Source of the DNA: Peptoanaerobacter stomatis | GTDB taxonomy: Bacteria; Bacillota; Clostridia; Peptostreptococcales; Filifactoraceae | NCBI RefSeq assembly: GCF_000238095.2 | Contig: NZ_JH815225.1 | Location: 1,401,060 to 1,465,059, forward strand | Reading direction: 5' to 3' | DNA length: 64,000 nt | Part shown: positions 8,544 through 18,005 of the stretch, piece after piece | Numbering within the stretch: the first letter of the stretch is position 1 | Layout: every line of letters starts with the position of its first letter | Made by a program: the position numbers and the translations under genes | The notes under the pieces: generated by a model | Seen by the model: the letters and a program-made list of their open reading frames with translations, nothing else | What the model was told of the DNA's origin: nothing | Databases searched by the model: none

Positions 8544-9719
8544 ATGCGGAATGATTTTACATGGAATATGACCGGATACATAGCGAAGCATCCTGTCAAT
8601 CCGTCTGGTGACGGCATCATTCCCTATGTGGCAGAGCGCATCTTCCAACTGGAACCGGAGCCGCCTGCAGTGGACAACCCGAATGAATATATCCTATCCG
8701 CCTTACAGGAAAAGGACTTGAAGCATTTCTCGTTCTTTCTCCATCATTACGAGCCGCAGCTTAATAAGAGAATCAAGAAATTCATCGGTGCAGATGGCAA
8801 CGATCCATACAACACTGACCGTTTTCTGGATATAAAGCTGTCCTGCCGGGAGCAAATGCTCCAAAAGCTGATGGAGTACGATCCTGCCAAGGGTGCGGAG
8901 TATGCCACCTACATTTTTCCGTTCATTCGGGACGCTATGCTCCGTTTCCGCATTGGCGAAGAACAATGGTCTGTATCCTCGCTGACCAATTACAAAATGC
9001 TCCGCACGATGGCATATCTGTACCATAACACCAAGGATGCCGTCAGTGAGTTTGCAAGGAAGTACAACTGTGATCTTTCCTTTGCGGAAGAATATTTGAA
9101 AGTTGTTCGCGGTATCCGTAATCAGCAGCCGTTCTATGTGACGGACGAGGACGGCGAAGAAACTGGTGAAGATGTTGCCCTTGATGATACATGGAACTAT
9201 GCCTACATTCTCTGGAACGGCATACAGGCCGAAAAGGTACAGAGGGCATTTAAGAAGCTGAATTACCGTGAGCAGACCTTACTTGAAAAACGGCTGGCAA
9301 TCTGTATGACTTGTGGGCGTGTTGGTTCATGGAAGAACCGCCCCACCTTTGAAGAACTGGCAGTTATGTTTGAGGACAGCACAGCCAGCGGCGCGGAGAG
9401 AGCCTACCGGAAAGCAGTGGACAAGCTGACGGAGCTTCTGGTTGCTGAAGGTGCGCTCCATGCTGTCCGGCTGAAACAAAAATCCAAAACCAAGCGCAAA
9501 AAGAAAATCGCCGCCGCAATCTACGAATATCAAGCAGACTGCGACAGCGAATGGGGTGAGATTTCATTTGATTTTGAGAACGGCACAGCGGAGATTGTTC
9601 GGCTTGCCGATTGGGATATGATGAAAACAAACCGCTTTGCAAATAAAGCGATAGCTTATCTTCTGAACTGCGAGAATGAAAAACTGCCAAAGGAAACAAT
9701 GATTGCATTTGAGGCATAA
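8544..9719 (+). CDS. Sigma-70-like RNA polymerase sigma factor of a mobile element
   Basis: 391-aa protein starting after AAGGGAGGTG. The middle (about residues 95-200: LMEYDPAKGAEYATYIFPFIRDAML, then SVSSLTNYKMLRTMAYLY) resembles sigma-70 region 2/3 helices. A later segment (about 235-300: LNYREQTLLEKRLAIC..., PTFEELAVMFED) resembles region 4 with its helix-turn-helix. The C-terminal 80 residues are Lys-rich and then acidic. Proteins like this are common in Clostridia integrative elements, where they are annotated as sigma-70 family. It may drive element genes. Similarity to true sigma factors is partial, so a different DNA-binding role is possible. Confidence 0.6.
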   Translation: MRNDFTWNMTGYIAKHPVNPSGDGIIPYVAERIFQLEPEPPAVDNPNEYILSALQEKDLKHFSFFLHHYEPQLNKRIKKFIGADGNDPYNTDRFLDIKLSCREQMLQKLMEYDPAKGAEYATYIFPFIRDAMLRFRIGEEQWSVSSLTNYKMLRTMAYLYHNTKDAVSEFARKYNCDLSFAEEYLKVVRGIRNQQPFYVTDEDGEETGEDVALDDTWNYAYILWNGIQAEKVQRAFKKLNYREQTLLEKRLAICMTCGRVGSWKNRPTFEELAVMFEDSTASGAERAYRKAVDKLTELLVAEGALHAVRLKQKSKTKRKKKIAAAIYEYQADCDSEWGEISFDFENGTAEIVRLADWDMMKTNRFANKAIAYLLNCENEKLPKETMIAFEA

Positions 9720-9738
9720 AATCCCCATAAAAAAGCAA

Positions 9739-9786
9739 AAACCGCTGCAACTTCCACCCTACATGAGGATGAAATTGCAGCGGTTT
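9739..9786. terminator. Bidirectional hairpin between convergent genes
   Basis: Perfect 12-bp stem AAACCGCTGCAA / TTGCAGCGGTTT with a 24-nt loop, between the sigma-like gene and the 177-aa gene that converge here. T-runs are short, so efficiency is uncertain. Confidence 0.65.
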
Positions 9787-9788
9787 AA

Positions 9789-10322
9789 TCATATCACTCG
9801 AAACGTCAGCATCTGATTCAGATCAGCATTTTCGATAGAGCAAGGCACACCACCACGCAATGTAGCTTCCAGATGATAAAACAGCATACAACGATTTATG
9901 TGTTGCAGCAACAACTGTGATCTTCGCTTATAACCGTATTGCTTGAGCAGGGTTCTCAGCTTAATTCTAACATAATCATTTCCATATCCATACAGAATAC
10001 GGATGCGAATGCTTTTGAAAAACAAATCCAAGTCCGAGAAATCGCTGGTTAATTGTTCTGCTTGCAAAGCTATGTTTGAACGTGCCAAATCTTTTTGAAT
10101 AGCAGGAAATTCTTTATCAATGATTGGTTTATCATAGAAGTATTGCGACCAATAATAGGTGTCCAAAATAAATTTTCTTTGATTTGTTCTATATGGAGCA
10201 TCGAGAAACACTTTCTCGCCCTCCCATATTCGGTCAAGTATTCTGCTCTCATCTCGACAACCGAGCTGCATACTGCTGACAATTACCACAATATCAAGTG
10301 CAGAGTAGAATAACCCTTGCAT
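9789..10322 (-). CDS. Unrecognised 177-aa partner of the helicase-HNH protein
   Basis: I do not recognise this family. It is predicted soluble, with a hydrophobic start (LFYSALDIVVIVSSMQLG) too polar at its ends to be a clear signal, an acidic/aromatic middle and a basic helical C-terminal half (YGYKRRSQLLLQHINRCMLFYHLEATLRGG) ending NADLNQMLTFRVI. The start codon overlaps the helicase stop by one base (TAATG), so translation is coupled and the two proteins are probably made in fixed ratio. This tight coupling suggests a partner or regulator subunit. GC is higher than in host genes, as in the rest of the element. Confidence 0.65.
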   Translation of the reverse strand: MQGLFYSALDIVVIVSSMQLGCRDESRILDRIWEGEKVFLDAPYRTNQRKFILDTYYWSQYFYDKPIIDKEFPAIQKDLARSNIALQAEQLTSDFSDLDLFFKSIRIRILYGYGNDYVRIKLRTLLKQYGYKRRSQLLLQHINRCMLFYHLEATLRGGVPCSIENADLNQMLTFRVI

Positions 10323-12601
10323 TACTGATCACCTTTGATTCCGTTGCACTGGCGACAGAGAATCTGCAAATTGTCAGCAACGCTCTTTCCGCCGTTGTTC
10401 ATCGAAATAATATGATCGACTTGGAAATAGATACGAGATTTATCCGAAATACCACAGCAAGCGCAGCGGTAATTTCCATCAGCATCTTTAGCCTTTTCAA
10501 AAGCCTGATCCCTCAAGCTCTTTTCCAATTCAGGATTGATTTTTCCGATTTCGTACAAAGGTAATTCTTCCAATGTTCTGGTTCCGTACTTGATGTTATT
10601 TTCATCATCGTAAATATCCGGATGTGACAGCTTCATCAATTCGATATTCAGCTGACGGAGGAAATACAGTTTTCTTCCAAAGAACAGGCGAAGCATATTA
10701 TCATCACTGGATTCCCAGAGAGAATCAATATACTCTGTTCTTTTTCGTTCACCCATATCTTCGTCCCAAATATGCTGAGCAATCTTGCTTACGTCAAGCT
10801 TGCTTCTATCGACTTCAGCAAATGTGTAGAACTGAGGAACAGCTTCATACTGGGCATAATATTTCAGCATATTCAGAACATCCTTTCTTTCGTATGGAGG
10901 AATCATTTCTCCACAGAAGAAGGAATCTCTGCACTGTGCTTCCATTTCATCAAGCTGTGCTTCTGTCAAATATTCTTCGGTTGTCCCAAAAGACTTAAAC
11001 AGCGAAGGAAGCGCATCCATCAAATTTTTATAGGAATCCTGGGTGCTGTCATAGACCATAACCTGATAAGCGTGATCCATGCCATTCTCTTCGAGATATG
11101 TAAACGCATACATACCAACAGGGATTCTCTGCTCAAAAGGCACTTTTTCCAATACAGTAGTATCAACTGCATCATCCAAAATAGCAGCGAACTCCTCGAT
11201 TTTTGAAATAGCAATCATACGCAGATCACGTTTTGCACGATCAGCATCATTGTCCTGGAAGTCATTGTTTCCATCAAACAAGCTTTCAGGATTTACCCAT
11301 GCAATGTGCTCGTTCCAGTGATCTACAAAGGAAACAATATATGCACTGGATGTACCACCGGCCGCTGTACCACGCAATGCACGACCAACCATCTGGGTCA
11401 TCAAAATAGAGGAAACCGTGGGTCTTGCCAAAAACACTGTCTTAGTTTTCGGCAAATCCACGCCTTCTGTCAAGATATTTACGTTGATTAAAACCTGTAA
11501 CTTTCCGTTTCGATAATCGTCAAGCTTTCTTTCGTTATCCTCTCGGCTGATTGTCACACCGGTAATCGCATCTTTCACAGAAGATACAACGAAGTCAGCT
11601 TTGATACCGGTTTTTTTGAAAAGGGAGGTCAGTTGGATTGCGTGAACCACATTAACAGCAAATAGAATCGTTTGACCGTATTCATCCTTCTTTGACTTAT
11701 AGGTTTCGACAATCAGCTTGTTACGAGCTGCACTGTCAGCCATCTGCTGTGCAACTTCGTCCGGCAACACGTCCAAATGCTGAATGCTTTCCCAAGCATC
11801 CACGCCAAGAGAATCGCCGTATTCTTCATCTGTATAAAAACTTTCAAAAATGGGTTTTGCAAGAATCTGTCTGTTAATCAGTTCTTTCAAACCGATCTGG
11901 TATGTAATACCGACATCACCGTGAACAACCTGTCCATCGCTGATTCCATCGGTATAGATTTTTGCTAAAAGCCCCTGTTCTTCCTCAGCGGTACGGAACG
12001 GAGTAGCAGTCAAACCAATCAGCTTCAAGTTAGGAACTTTGGCTCTTACATAATCAATGACTTTTCTATATGTCTTCGCCGTTGAGTGATGGGCTTCGTC
12101 TACAATCAGATACAACTCTTTTTCATCCTTGAGCCACTGATCCAATCGCTCAATATTTCTTCCGATACTATCTTTGCTGACAATCAACAAATTATCACTT
12201 GAACGAATATCGCTGATTCGATCATGGCTGGATGCACCAGATATAATTCTAAAACAAAAAGAAGAAATGTGAGGAACAACTTCTGTATAGGCAAACTTTT
12301 GGAATGATTCGGCAGCCTGATCCAGTAACATCTGACGGTGGGCAATCCAAAGGATTTTCTTTTTCTTATCAATAGCATTTTTTAAAAGCCACATAGAAGC
12401 AGTATAAGTTTTACCACCACCAGTAGGAAGAACTACCAGTGTACTGTAAGATGCTTCCTGATTCATCTTATCCAGCGCTTCCATTGCCTTTTTCTGATGC
12501 TCGTAAGGTGTTCTGGTGTTTGTTCCCTTTTTAGGAAAAATATCACCAAATGATTTTACTTCTACATGGTTTATAAAGTTTTGTTCGTCTGTTATTTTCA
12601 T
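10322..12601 (-). CDS. SF2 DEAD/DEAH helicase fused to a C-terminal HNH nuclease
   Basis: 759-aa protein with a full superfamily 2 helicase core in the N-terminal 440 residues. Motif I is LPTGGGKT (about 58-65), motif II is VDEAHH, motif III is GLTATPFR and motif VI is QMVGRALRG. A helical middle follows. The last 60 residues form an HNH zinc nuclease: CACCGISDKSRI, VDHIISMNNGG, then NLQILCRQCNGIKG. The architecture resembles restriction helicases joined to a nuclease. It starts 19 bp after the recombinase stop and is coupled to the 177-aa gene. By analogy with helicase-nuclease defence proteins I infer anti-phage or anti-plasmid activity. I cannot match it confidently to a named system. Confidence 0.8.
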   Translation of the reverse strand: MKITDEQNFINHVEVKSFGDIFPKKGTNTRTPYEHQKKAMEALDKMNQEASYSTLVVLPTGGGKTYTASMWLLKNAIDKKKKILWIAHRQMLLDQAAESFQKFAYTEVVPHISSFCFRIISGASSHDRISDIRSSDNLLIVSKDSIGRNIERLDQWLKDEKELYLIVDEAHHSTAKTYRKVIDYVRAKVPNLKLIGLTATPFRTAEEEQGLLAKIYTDGISDGQVVHGDVGITYQIGLKELINRQILAKPIFESFYTDEEYGDSLGVDAWESIQHLDVLPDEVAQQMADSAARNKLIVETYKSKKDEYGQTILFAVNVVHAIQLTSLFKKTGIKADFVVSSVKDAITGVTISREDNERKLDDYRNGKLQVLINVNILTEGVDLPKTKTVFLARPTVSSILMTQMVGRALRGTAAGGTSSAYIVSFVDHWNEHIAWVNPESLFDGNNDFQDNDADRAKRDLRMIAISKIEEFAAILDDAVDTTVLEKVPFEQRIPVGMYAFTYLEENGMDHAYQVMVYDSTQDSYKNLMDALPSLFKSFGTTEEYLTEAQLDEMEAQCRDSFFCGEMIPPYERKDVLNMLKYYAQYEAVPQFYTFAEVDRSKLDVSKIAQHIWDEDMGERKRTEYIDSLWESSDDNMLRLFFGRKLYFLRQLNIELMKLSHPDIYDDENNIKYGTRTLEELPLYEIGKINPELEKSLRDQAFEKAKDADGNYRCACCGISDKSRIYFQVDHIISMNNGGKSVADNLQILCRQCNGIKGDQ

Positions 12602-12620
12602 CAGTTTATCCCGTACCTTT

Positions 12621-14577
12621 CTATATCATCCCAAAATATTTAAATGCTTCTCGGATTGCTTTCTCTTTTTCTGGCGGACACTGGGGCTGTCTGGAATCCT
12701 CGGATTTTGGCAGGTTATAGTTTTTTCCTACCTCAATCCCGCATTTTCGTTTAATCTGAGAGATATACAGGTTGAAAACCTTCAACCCGGTATGCTCTAA
12801 CACATACTCCTTGATCTGCGGATAGGTTGCCCCGTCTTGAAACTCCGACATATCCATATCTTCCAAAGAGAACTCAACCCGAATCTTTTTCGAGTCGACC
12901 TCGCCCTTGGAAAGCAACGCGACTGTCTCGACTTGCTCATCATTGTCCAAACTTGTATTTAGATCCTCATCAATGATAGGTAGCTTAAAAGTAATGGATT
13001 TTAGCCATTGTCCATTAGGCTGCTTCTCTTCATAAATTTGAATTTCAGAAATGAGTGCTTCTATTAGCTGCCTGCGTTCGACATCGTTCATGACTTTATA
13101 AAGTTTGTAAAAATAAATCAAAACCTTATATATATTATCGCCAGTCAGTTTCTCAGCTTCTATTGTTTCTTTCTTTGCTTTAGCTTCTATTAACTGACCT
13201 TCTAATTCCTCAATTTTATAATACATACGATAAAGTCTATCATCTAAATCATTCTTTCTTCTCTTATAGTGTTTATCCTCAACATCTAAATTATCTATTT
13301 CCTCAATGAGCTTAAATTTTGTGGAATGACTTTTCCTTAGCTTTTTTTGATAATTATCTATCTCATTTTCAATCGCTGATGTATCAACTTTCATGTTGAT
13401 TTTTTCCTGCATCATAGACGCAAATTTAGGATTGCTAACTAACTTAATTATTACCTCAGCAACAGCATCATCTAACGATTCTTCTCTAATTTGTTTGTTG
13501 TAGGTGCATTTATGTCCTCTATTCATAAGTCTATGCTTACAACCATAGTAATAGAAGTCTTTATGCTTCGTCCCATCTTTTTTATATTTTATATATTTGT
13601 TTCCAAACATTCCAGCACCACATATCGGACACTTTACTATTCCTGATAATAAGTGTGTCCTCATGTTCTTGCCCTTATTTACATGTTCATACTTTTTAGC
13701 TTGTGCTTTCAGTTTAACTTGTGCAGCCTGCCACAATTCATCTGGGATTATTGCTTCATGAATGCCTTCTGCTACTATATAATCGTCCTGCTCTACTTGT
13801 CTGTATTCATTCCTTGTACCATGAACTTTTTCTAAAGTTCTTCTTCCAAATGCTATTTTTCCATTATATACAGGATTCTTTAATATCTTTCTTATAAGAC
13901 CTGCGTCAAACAATGGATTTTTTCCATTTTGTCTTGGTATTTTTCTTATACCATGGTTTTCTAAATACTTAGAAAGACCATTAGCTACAATACTTGTGTT
14001 TACATACTGATCAAATATAGTTCTTATTGCAATTGCTTCTTCTTCATTTATTAACAACTTTCCATCAATCAGTTGATAGCCATACGGAGCAAATCCACCA
14101 TTCCATTTACCCTCTCTTGCCTTTTGAATACGACCTTCCATTGTTTTGGATACGAATGTTTTCTCTTTCTATTTCAGCCACTGCTGATAAAACAGAAATC
14201 ATCAATTTACCTGCATCTTTAGATGAATCAATTCCATCTTCAACACAAATAAGATTTACACCAAAATCTTGCATTATTTGCAGAGTCGAAAGTACATCAG
14301 CAGCATTTCTTGCAAATCTCGATAATTTAAATACAAGAACGAAAGATACCCCATCCTTTCCAGATTTTATATCTTCCATCATACGAGTAAACTGGACTCT
14401 ACCTTCTATAGATTTTCCGGATTTACCTGCATCTTCATATTCACCAACAATCTCATAATCGTTATAGAGAGCAAAAGCCTTCATTCTTGATTTTTGTGCC
14501 TCTAAAGAATAACCGTCTATCTGTATTGATGTAGATACTCTTGTATAGAGGTATACTTTTATTTTTTCTTTTGACAT
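12621..14577 (-). pseudogene. Large serine recombinase, single-base frameshift
   Basis: Two overlapping frames together give one large serine integrase of about 650 aa. The N-terminal resolvase domain (14577-14107: YLYTRVSTSIQIDGYSLEAQ with catalytic Ser, FKLSRFARN, AEIEREN) runs out of frame after IRIQ. The other frame begins at 14141 with MEGRIQKAREGKWNGGFAPYGY, followed by the recombinase domain, a Cys-rich zinc ribbon (CPICGAGMFG, CKHRLMNRGHKC), a long coiled coil (about 300-400 in that frame) and a DNA-binding tail. Homologues read ENIR-Q-TMEGR continuously, so an extra A in the run at 14144-14147 explains the shift. It would integrate and excise the element. It is followed closely by the helicase gene. 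Confidence 0.8.
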
Positions 14578-14709
14578 AGCATTAACCTCAATATCCTTTT
14601 CTATATCTTTATATTTTTACCAATTATGGTTTGGACTTATATATCAAGTATATTATAGCACTTTTATTGCTTTTTCTCAATCTGTGTTTTTGCTATGTCA
14701 AATTTATTT

Positions 14710-14829
14710 TTATCTTCTATGATTTTTTACCGGAGTTGTATTTGGAAGATTATCTAAATCTAAAACTCCAGCATACTTTGTAATCAAATTTGCAATTAAA
14801 TCAGCCAATCCATTCCAGTCATTATCCAC
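14710..14829 (-). CDS. Small ORF (39 aa) upstream of the recombinase
   Basis: GTG start at 14829 placed 7 bp after a strong GGAGGAGG. The product starts VDNDWNGLADLIANLITKYAG and ends VKNHRR, an amphipathic helix with a basic tail. It lies 130 bp upstream of the recombinase on the same strand. I do not recognise a family. The ribosome site and codon pattern make it plausible. It could be an excisionase-type accessory or a leader peptide, but that is speculation. Confidence 0.4.
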   Translation of the reverse strand: MDNDWNGLADLIANLITKYAGVLDLDNLPNTTPVKNHRR

Positions 14830-15352
14830 TAACACACCTCCTCCGCTTTAAATTTTCCTTAATTAACTATTATTTTTCTTACTAAGTTTTATGACATTGG
14901 TAGGTGCATTGGCTGCTACATAGGAATCTCACCTCCGCTCCTTATTCCAGACGAAGCGACTTAAACTATTGAAGTATCATTATCACTACTTGTATCACCG
15001 AACAGATTGCCATTTCTGTTTTTTTTGTATTCTTATTTATCGCTCACTTTCTTGTATCCTTGGCTAACCCAGTATTCATAGAACCGAAATTGCTTTCAGC
15101 AGAAAGGTCATGGCGTAAGTCATAATTCTCCACAAGTAGATAAAGTCCTACCTTGGTCTATTCCGTTGTCAAAGAGCAATATTTGAAAGGGATTATTTTC
15201 TTTACATTTTCCTATTTGCCATAAGCAGGCTATCTCTTATTCAAGAAAGTAAAGGAGGTCAAACTCCCCTTCATTTAAGAGATTTAGTTGCAATGGGCTG
15301 TTGCATAATGATGAAAATCATAGTAACAGTCTCTATTTTTATACAAAATTTT
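14830..15352. other. Gene-free end of the mobile element
   Basis: I find no intact gene here. On the minus strand there are short open stretches with coding-like composition (for example NYDLRHDLSAESNFG near 15080-15140), but they lack starts and ribosome sites. GC is intermediate between element and host. The 9-mer ACAGTCTCT occurs at 15326-15334 and again at 15355-15363, over the last codons of the dnaC-like gene, which could mark the attachment junction. I found no matching copy at the left end of the element. Confidence 0.4.
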
Positions 15353-16360
15353 TCACAGTCTCTTAATTTTAAGCTTCGGCATTCTTAAATCTCTGCCTAT
15401 GAATTTATATGTGTTGTAATAGCTTGATATTCTTGAAAATGTGCGTTGCTCATATCTTTCTTGCAGTTCATCTTGTGTCAAATTACTTGATATTATTGTT
15501 TTTCTTCCATTTATTGTTCTTATGTTCACTATGTTGAATATTTGATTTCTGACAAAATCATTGGTCATCTCAGAGCCTAAATCATCTATGATGAGCAGGT
15601 CGCAATTATACACAAGCGAATTAAAAACAGCTGCATCACTGTTTTGCGTCTTATCTGATGAAAATACATACCTTGCCAACTTTTCAAATAATTCACTACT
15701 GCTTTCATAAACTACATTTTTTCTTTTTTTAATCAATTTTTCCGCTATGCAAAGGCATAAATACGACTTGCCTACTCCTACTTGTCCATAAAATAGCATT
15801 GATTTTTCATTTTTGTCATCAAAATTATCTATAAAAGATAAGGCTTTATTTCGCATTTTGCTCATAAACTCTCTTTGAGTAAACTTCCCTATTTTTTTAA
15901 CATCGTCAAATATTTCTATATCGAATTTATCAAAGTTGCAGTCTTCAAACAGTTTTGACATATTCATATTTTCATATACAAGCGAATTATACCTATTGGT
16001 ATAGCATTGACATCTTGAAATTTTACCGTTATTCTCCAAAATACCTGTATCTTTGCATATATTACACTCATAGTTCATCTTAATTGATGACATATCTATA
16101 TTGTTTTCCATTATATATTGCTTTTTTTGCTTTTTCAGCTCGTCTATATCCTTGTAAGTTTTGTCATTTACATTTTTTTCTTCTATTGAATCTTTCACGA
16201 TGCTTAGATATTTCATATTTATCTCATCATCTATCTTTTCAAGATATGGATATTGCTCATAAAGTTTTCTTTTTCTTTTTTGTAAATTTATTTCATTTCT
16301 TCGTCTTTTATTTTGATATTCCAATTCTATGGAAGATATTATTTCTTGATTTGTTCTCAT
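15353..16360 (-). CDS. DnaC/DnaI-like helicase loader ATPase
   Basis: 335-aa AAA+ ATPase that loads the replicative helicase. The N-terminal 85 residues are a Lys/Arg/Glu-rich coiled coil. A zinc-finger-like cluster follows (CNICKDTGILENNGKISRCQC). The AAA+ core has Walker A GQVGVGKS, Walker B LLIIDDLGSE and the sensor 1 region TIISSNLT. The end FIGRDLRMPKL is typical of DnaI/DnaC. It starts after CAGGAGAA and lies 27 bp downstream of the DnaD-like gene, forming a primosome operon as in other Firmicutes. This gene has host composition and marks the chromosome side of the element. Confidence 0.85.
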   Translation of the reverse strand: MRTNQEIISSIELEYQNKRRRNEINLQKRKRKLYEQYPYLEKIDDEINMKYLSIVKDSIEEKNVNDKTYKDIDELKKQKKQYIMENNIDMSSIKMNYECNICKDTGILENNGKISRCQCYTNRYNSLVYENMNMSKLFEDCNFDKFDIEIFDDVKKIGKFTQREFMSKMRNKALSFIDNFDDKNEKSMLFYGQVGVGKSYLCLCIAEKLIKKRKNVVYESSSELFEKLARYVFSSDKTQNSDAAVFNSLVYNCDLLIIDDLGSEMTNDFVRNQIFNIVNIRTINGRKTIISSNLTQDELQERYEQRTFSRISSYYNTYKFIGRDLRMPKLKIKRL

Positions 16361-16387
16361 TTTTTCTCCTGATTGTTTTATATAATT

Positions 16388-17671
16388 TTAAAAATTATCC
16401 AAATCATTATTAGACAATATAGCGTCTTCCAAGTCTTTGCCTGTCAAAGTAGGCGTGTTGACATAAGTCTGTCTTTTTTGAGTTTTTGTAATGTTTTTAG
16501 GTTCTGTTTTTCTCATATTTTCTTGTTGGTTTGCAAATATATTTTCTAAATCCTCCAAGCTTATATTCCCAAAAGAAAGAGTGGTTTCTTTTTGCAAGTC
16601 GCCTGTGTTTATATCTCCTGTTATAAAATCAAACAAGGTATCTATATCATTTGTTTTATTTTGCAGATTCATATGTTTTATTGCTGAGAATACTGTATCT
16701 AATGGGTAGTTTTTGTATAAAAATGAGAGTTTTTTTTCTTCATCTTCAGTTATTTTTCTGTCTGCATTTTGTAATTTCATTATTTCAGTTTTAAAGTTTG
16801 TATAATCTTTCTTATCTTTTTGTAATATTTTTCTCGTTCTTGTATAAAGCTCATACCATTTATCCAATATTGCATCCAAATATCTGAAATTCGGAGATTT
16901 TATCTTGAGTGTCTCATCTATGGCCTTTTCTATGACTTCTATCGAAAAACAGTATTCATCTATCCATTTATCCATTTTTTTCATCTCAGGTTTTGTAGGC
17001 AGTCTGTATTCTCCAAAATATTTCAATATTTTTCTATATGTGGCATATCTTTCATTTATATTAGACAAGCTGTTGTCCAAGTCCTTAGAAGTATATATTC
17101 CCTCTCTTATCCATAGTTTAAGAGTATTTAGAGCTTCGTTCACATTTACGCTTTTGTTGTTATAATATATGAATTTAAAAGCCTCTATCACTACTTCATA
17201 GGCTATGTCGTTGTTTTTAATGGTCGTATCTATCTTTTTTATATCATATGCGTTTAAATGTACTTTTGTAATTTCTTCTATCTTGTCATACATCTGCCTT
17301 AGTTTTTCATTTTTACTGCTTATATATTCCATTTCATATGTAGTTTCTTGTTTTTTACTATATTTGTTGAGCGATAATATCTCTATCGAATAGTTATCGC
17401 TTTGCGAATTTTCTACATAGTGTTTTCTGATTAAATTCAATTTTTCCAAATAGTCAAAGGCTGATATGACATCAAGATAGTCTATATTGAGGTCTTTTGC
17501 TATATCTTCGTTATTTTTTACACCTATTTTATCTATATTGTTCGCTAAATAATATGTGTACATATACACCTTTAAATATTTGTCATCTAAATATGGCATA
17601 ATCTGCTCAAAAAACACATTATGTATCAATGTATACGACTTTGCTTCATTTGTATTTGATAAAAAAAACAT
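16388..17671 (-). CDS. DnaD/DnaB-type primosome protein
   Basis: 427-aa replication initiation protein. The N-terminal about 110 residues look like the winged-helix of DnaD-type proteins (NNEDIAKDLNIDYLDVISAFDYLEKLNLI). A DnaD/DnaB2 domain follows (about 120-200: YDIKKIDTTIKNNDIAYEVVIEAFKFIYYN), and a second related helical repeat lies at about 205-270 (YRKILKYFGEYRLPTKPEMKKMDKWIDEY). The C-terminus is Lys/Thr-rich and probably flexible. GGGAG precedes the ATG. Paired with the DnaC-like loader, it would act with DnaA or PriA to bring the helicase to the origin or to stalled forks. Confidence 0.8.
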   Translation of the reverse strand: MFFLSNTNEAKSYTLIHNVFFEQIMPYLDDKYLKVYMYTYYLANNIDKIGVKNNEDIAKDLNIDYLDVISAFDYLEKLNLIRKHYVENSQSDNYSIEILSLNKYSKKQETTYEMEYISSKNEKLRQMYDKIEEITKVHLNAYDIKKIDTTIKNNDIAYEVVIEAFKFIYYNNKSVNVNEALNTLKLWIREGIYTSKDLDNSLSNINERYATYRKILKYFGEYRLPTKPEMKKMDKWIDEYCFSIEVIEKAIDETLKIKSPNFRYLDAILDKWYELYTRTRKILQKDKKDYTNFKTEIMKLQNADRKITEDEEKKLSFLYKNYPLDTVFSAIKHMNLQNKTNDIDTLFDFITGDINTGDLQKETTLSFGNISLEDLENIFANQQENMRKTEPKNITKTQKRQTYVNTPTLTGKDLEDAILSNNDLDNF

Positions 17672-18005
17672 ATTTATTCTCCCAATTTATATAATGCCGT
17701 TCCAATTCAAATTTATCGGCATAATATTAATATATGCCAAAAAAATGTATCATCTATATACAGCAATATTTTTATGATTTTCCTCAAAATATTAAATCTG
17801 TAACCTTTTAATTTATTATATCCGAAATGTTTTTTATAATATTATATCATATTTTGAAATATTTTATAATTTCTAATACTTTAATATGCGAAAAATATAA
17901 TTTAGCATTAATTAAAAAACATCTATATGTAATTGGATAATAGTATAAAAAGGCAATAAAAAAGAATACCTTAATTTATAAGATATTCTCTAAATTATTT
18001 TTTTA
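17672..18005. other. AT-rich intergenic region
   Basis: Holds the terminator of the NlpC/P60 gene (17956-17989) and, closer to 17672, the likely promoter of the primosome operon, where I see no single convincing box. No gene seen. Confidence 0.5.
17956..17989 (-). terminator. Terminator of the NlpC/P60 gene
   Basis: On the minus strand a stem AGAATATCTTA / TAAGGTATTCT with one mismatch is followed by TTTTTTATT, just after the stop at 18006. Confidence 0.65.
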
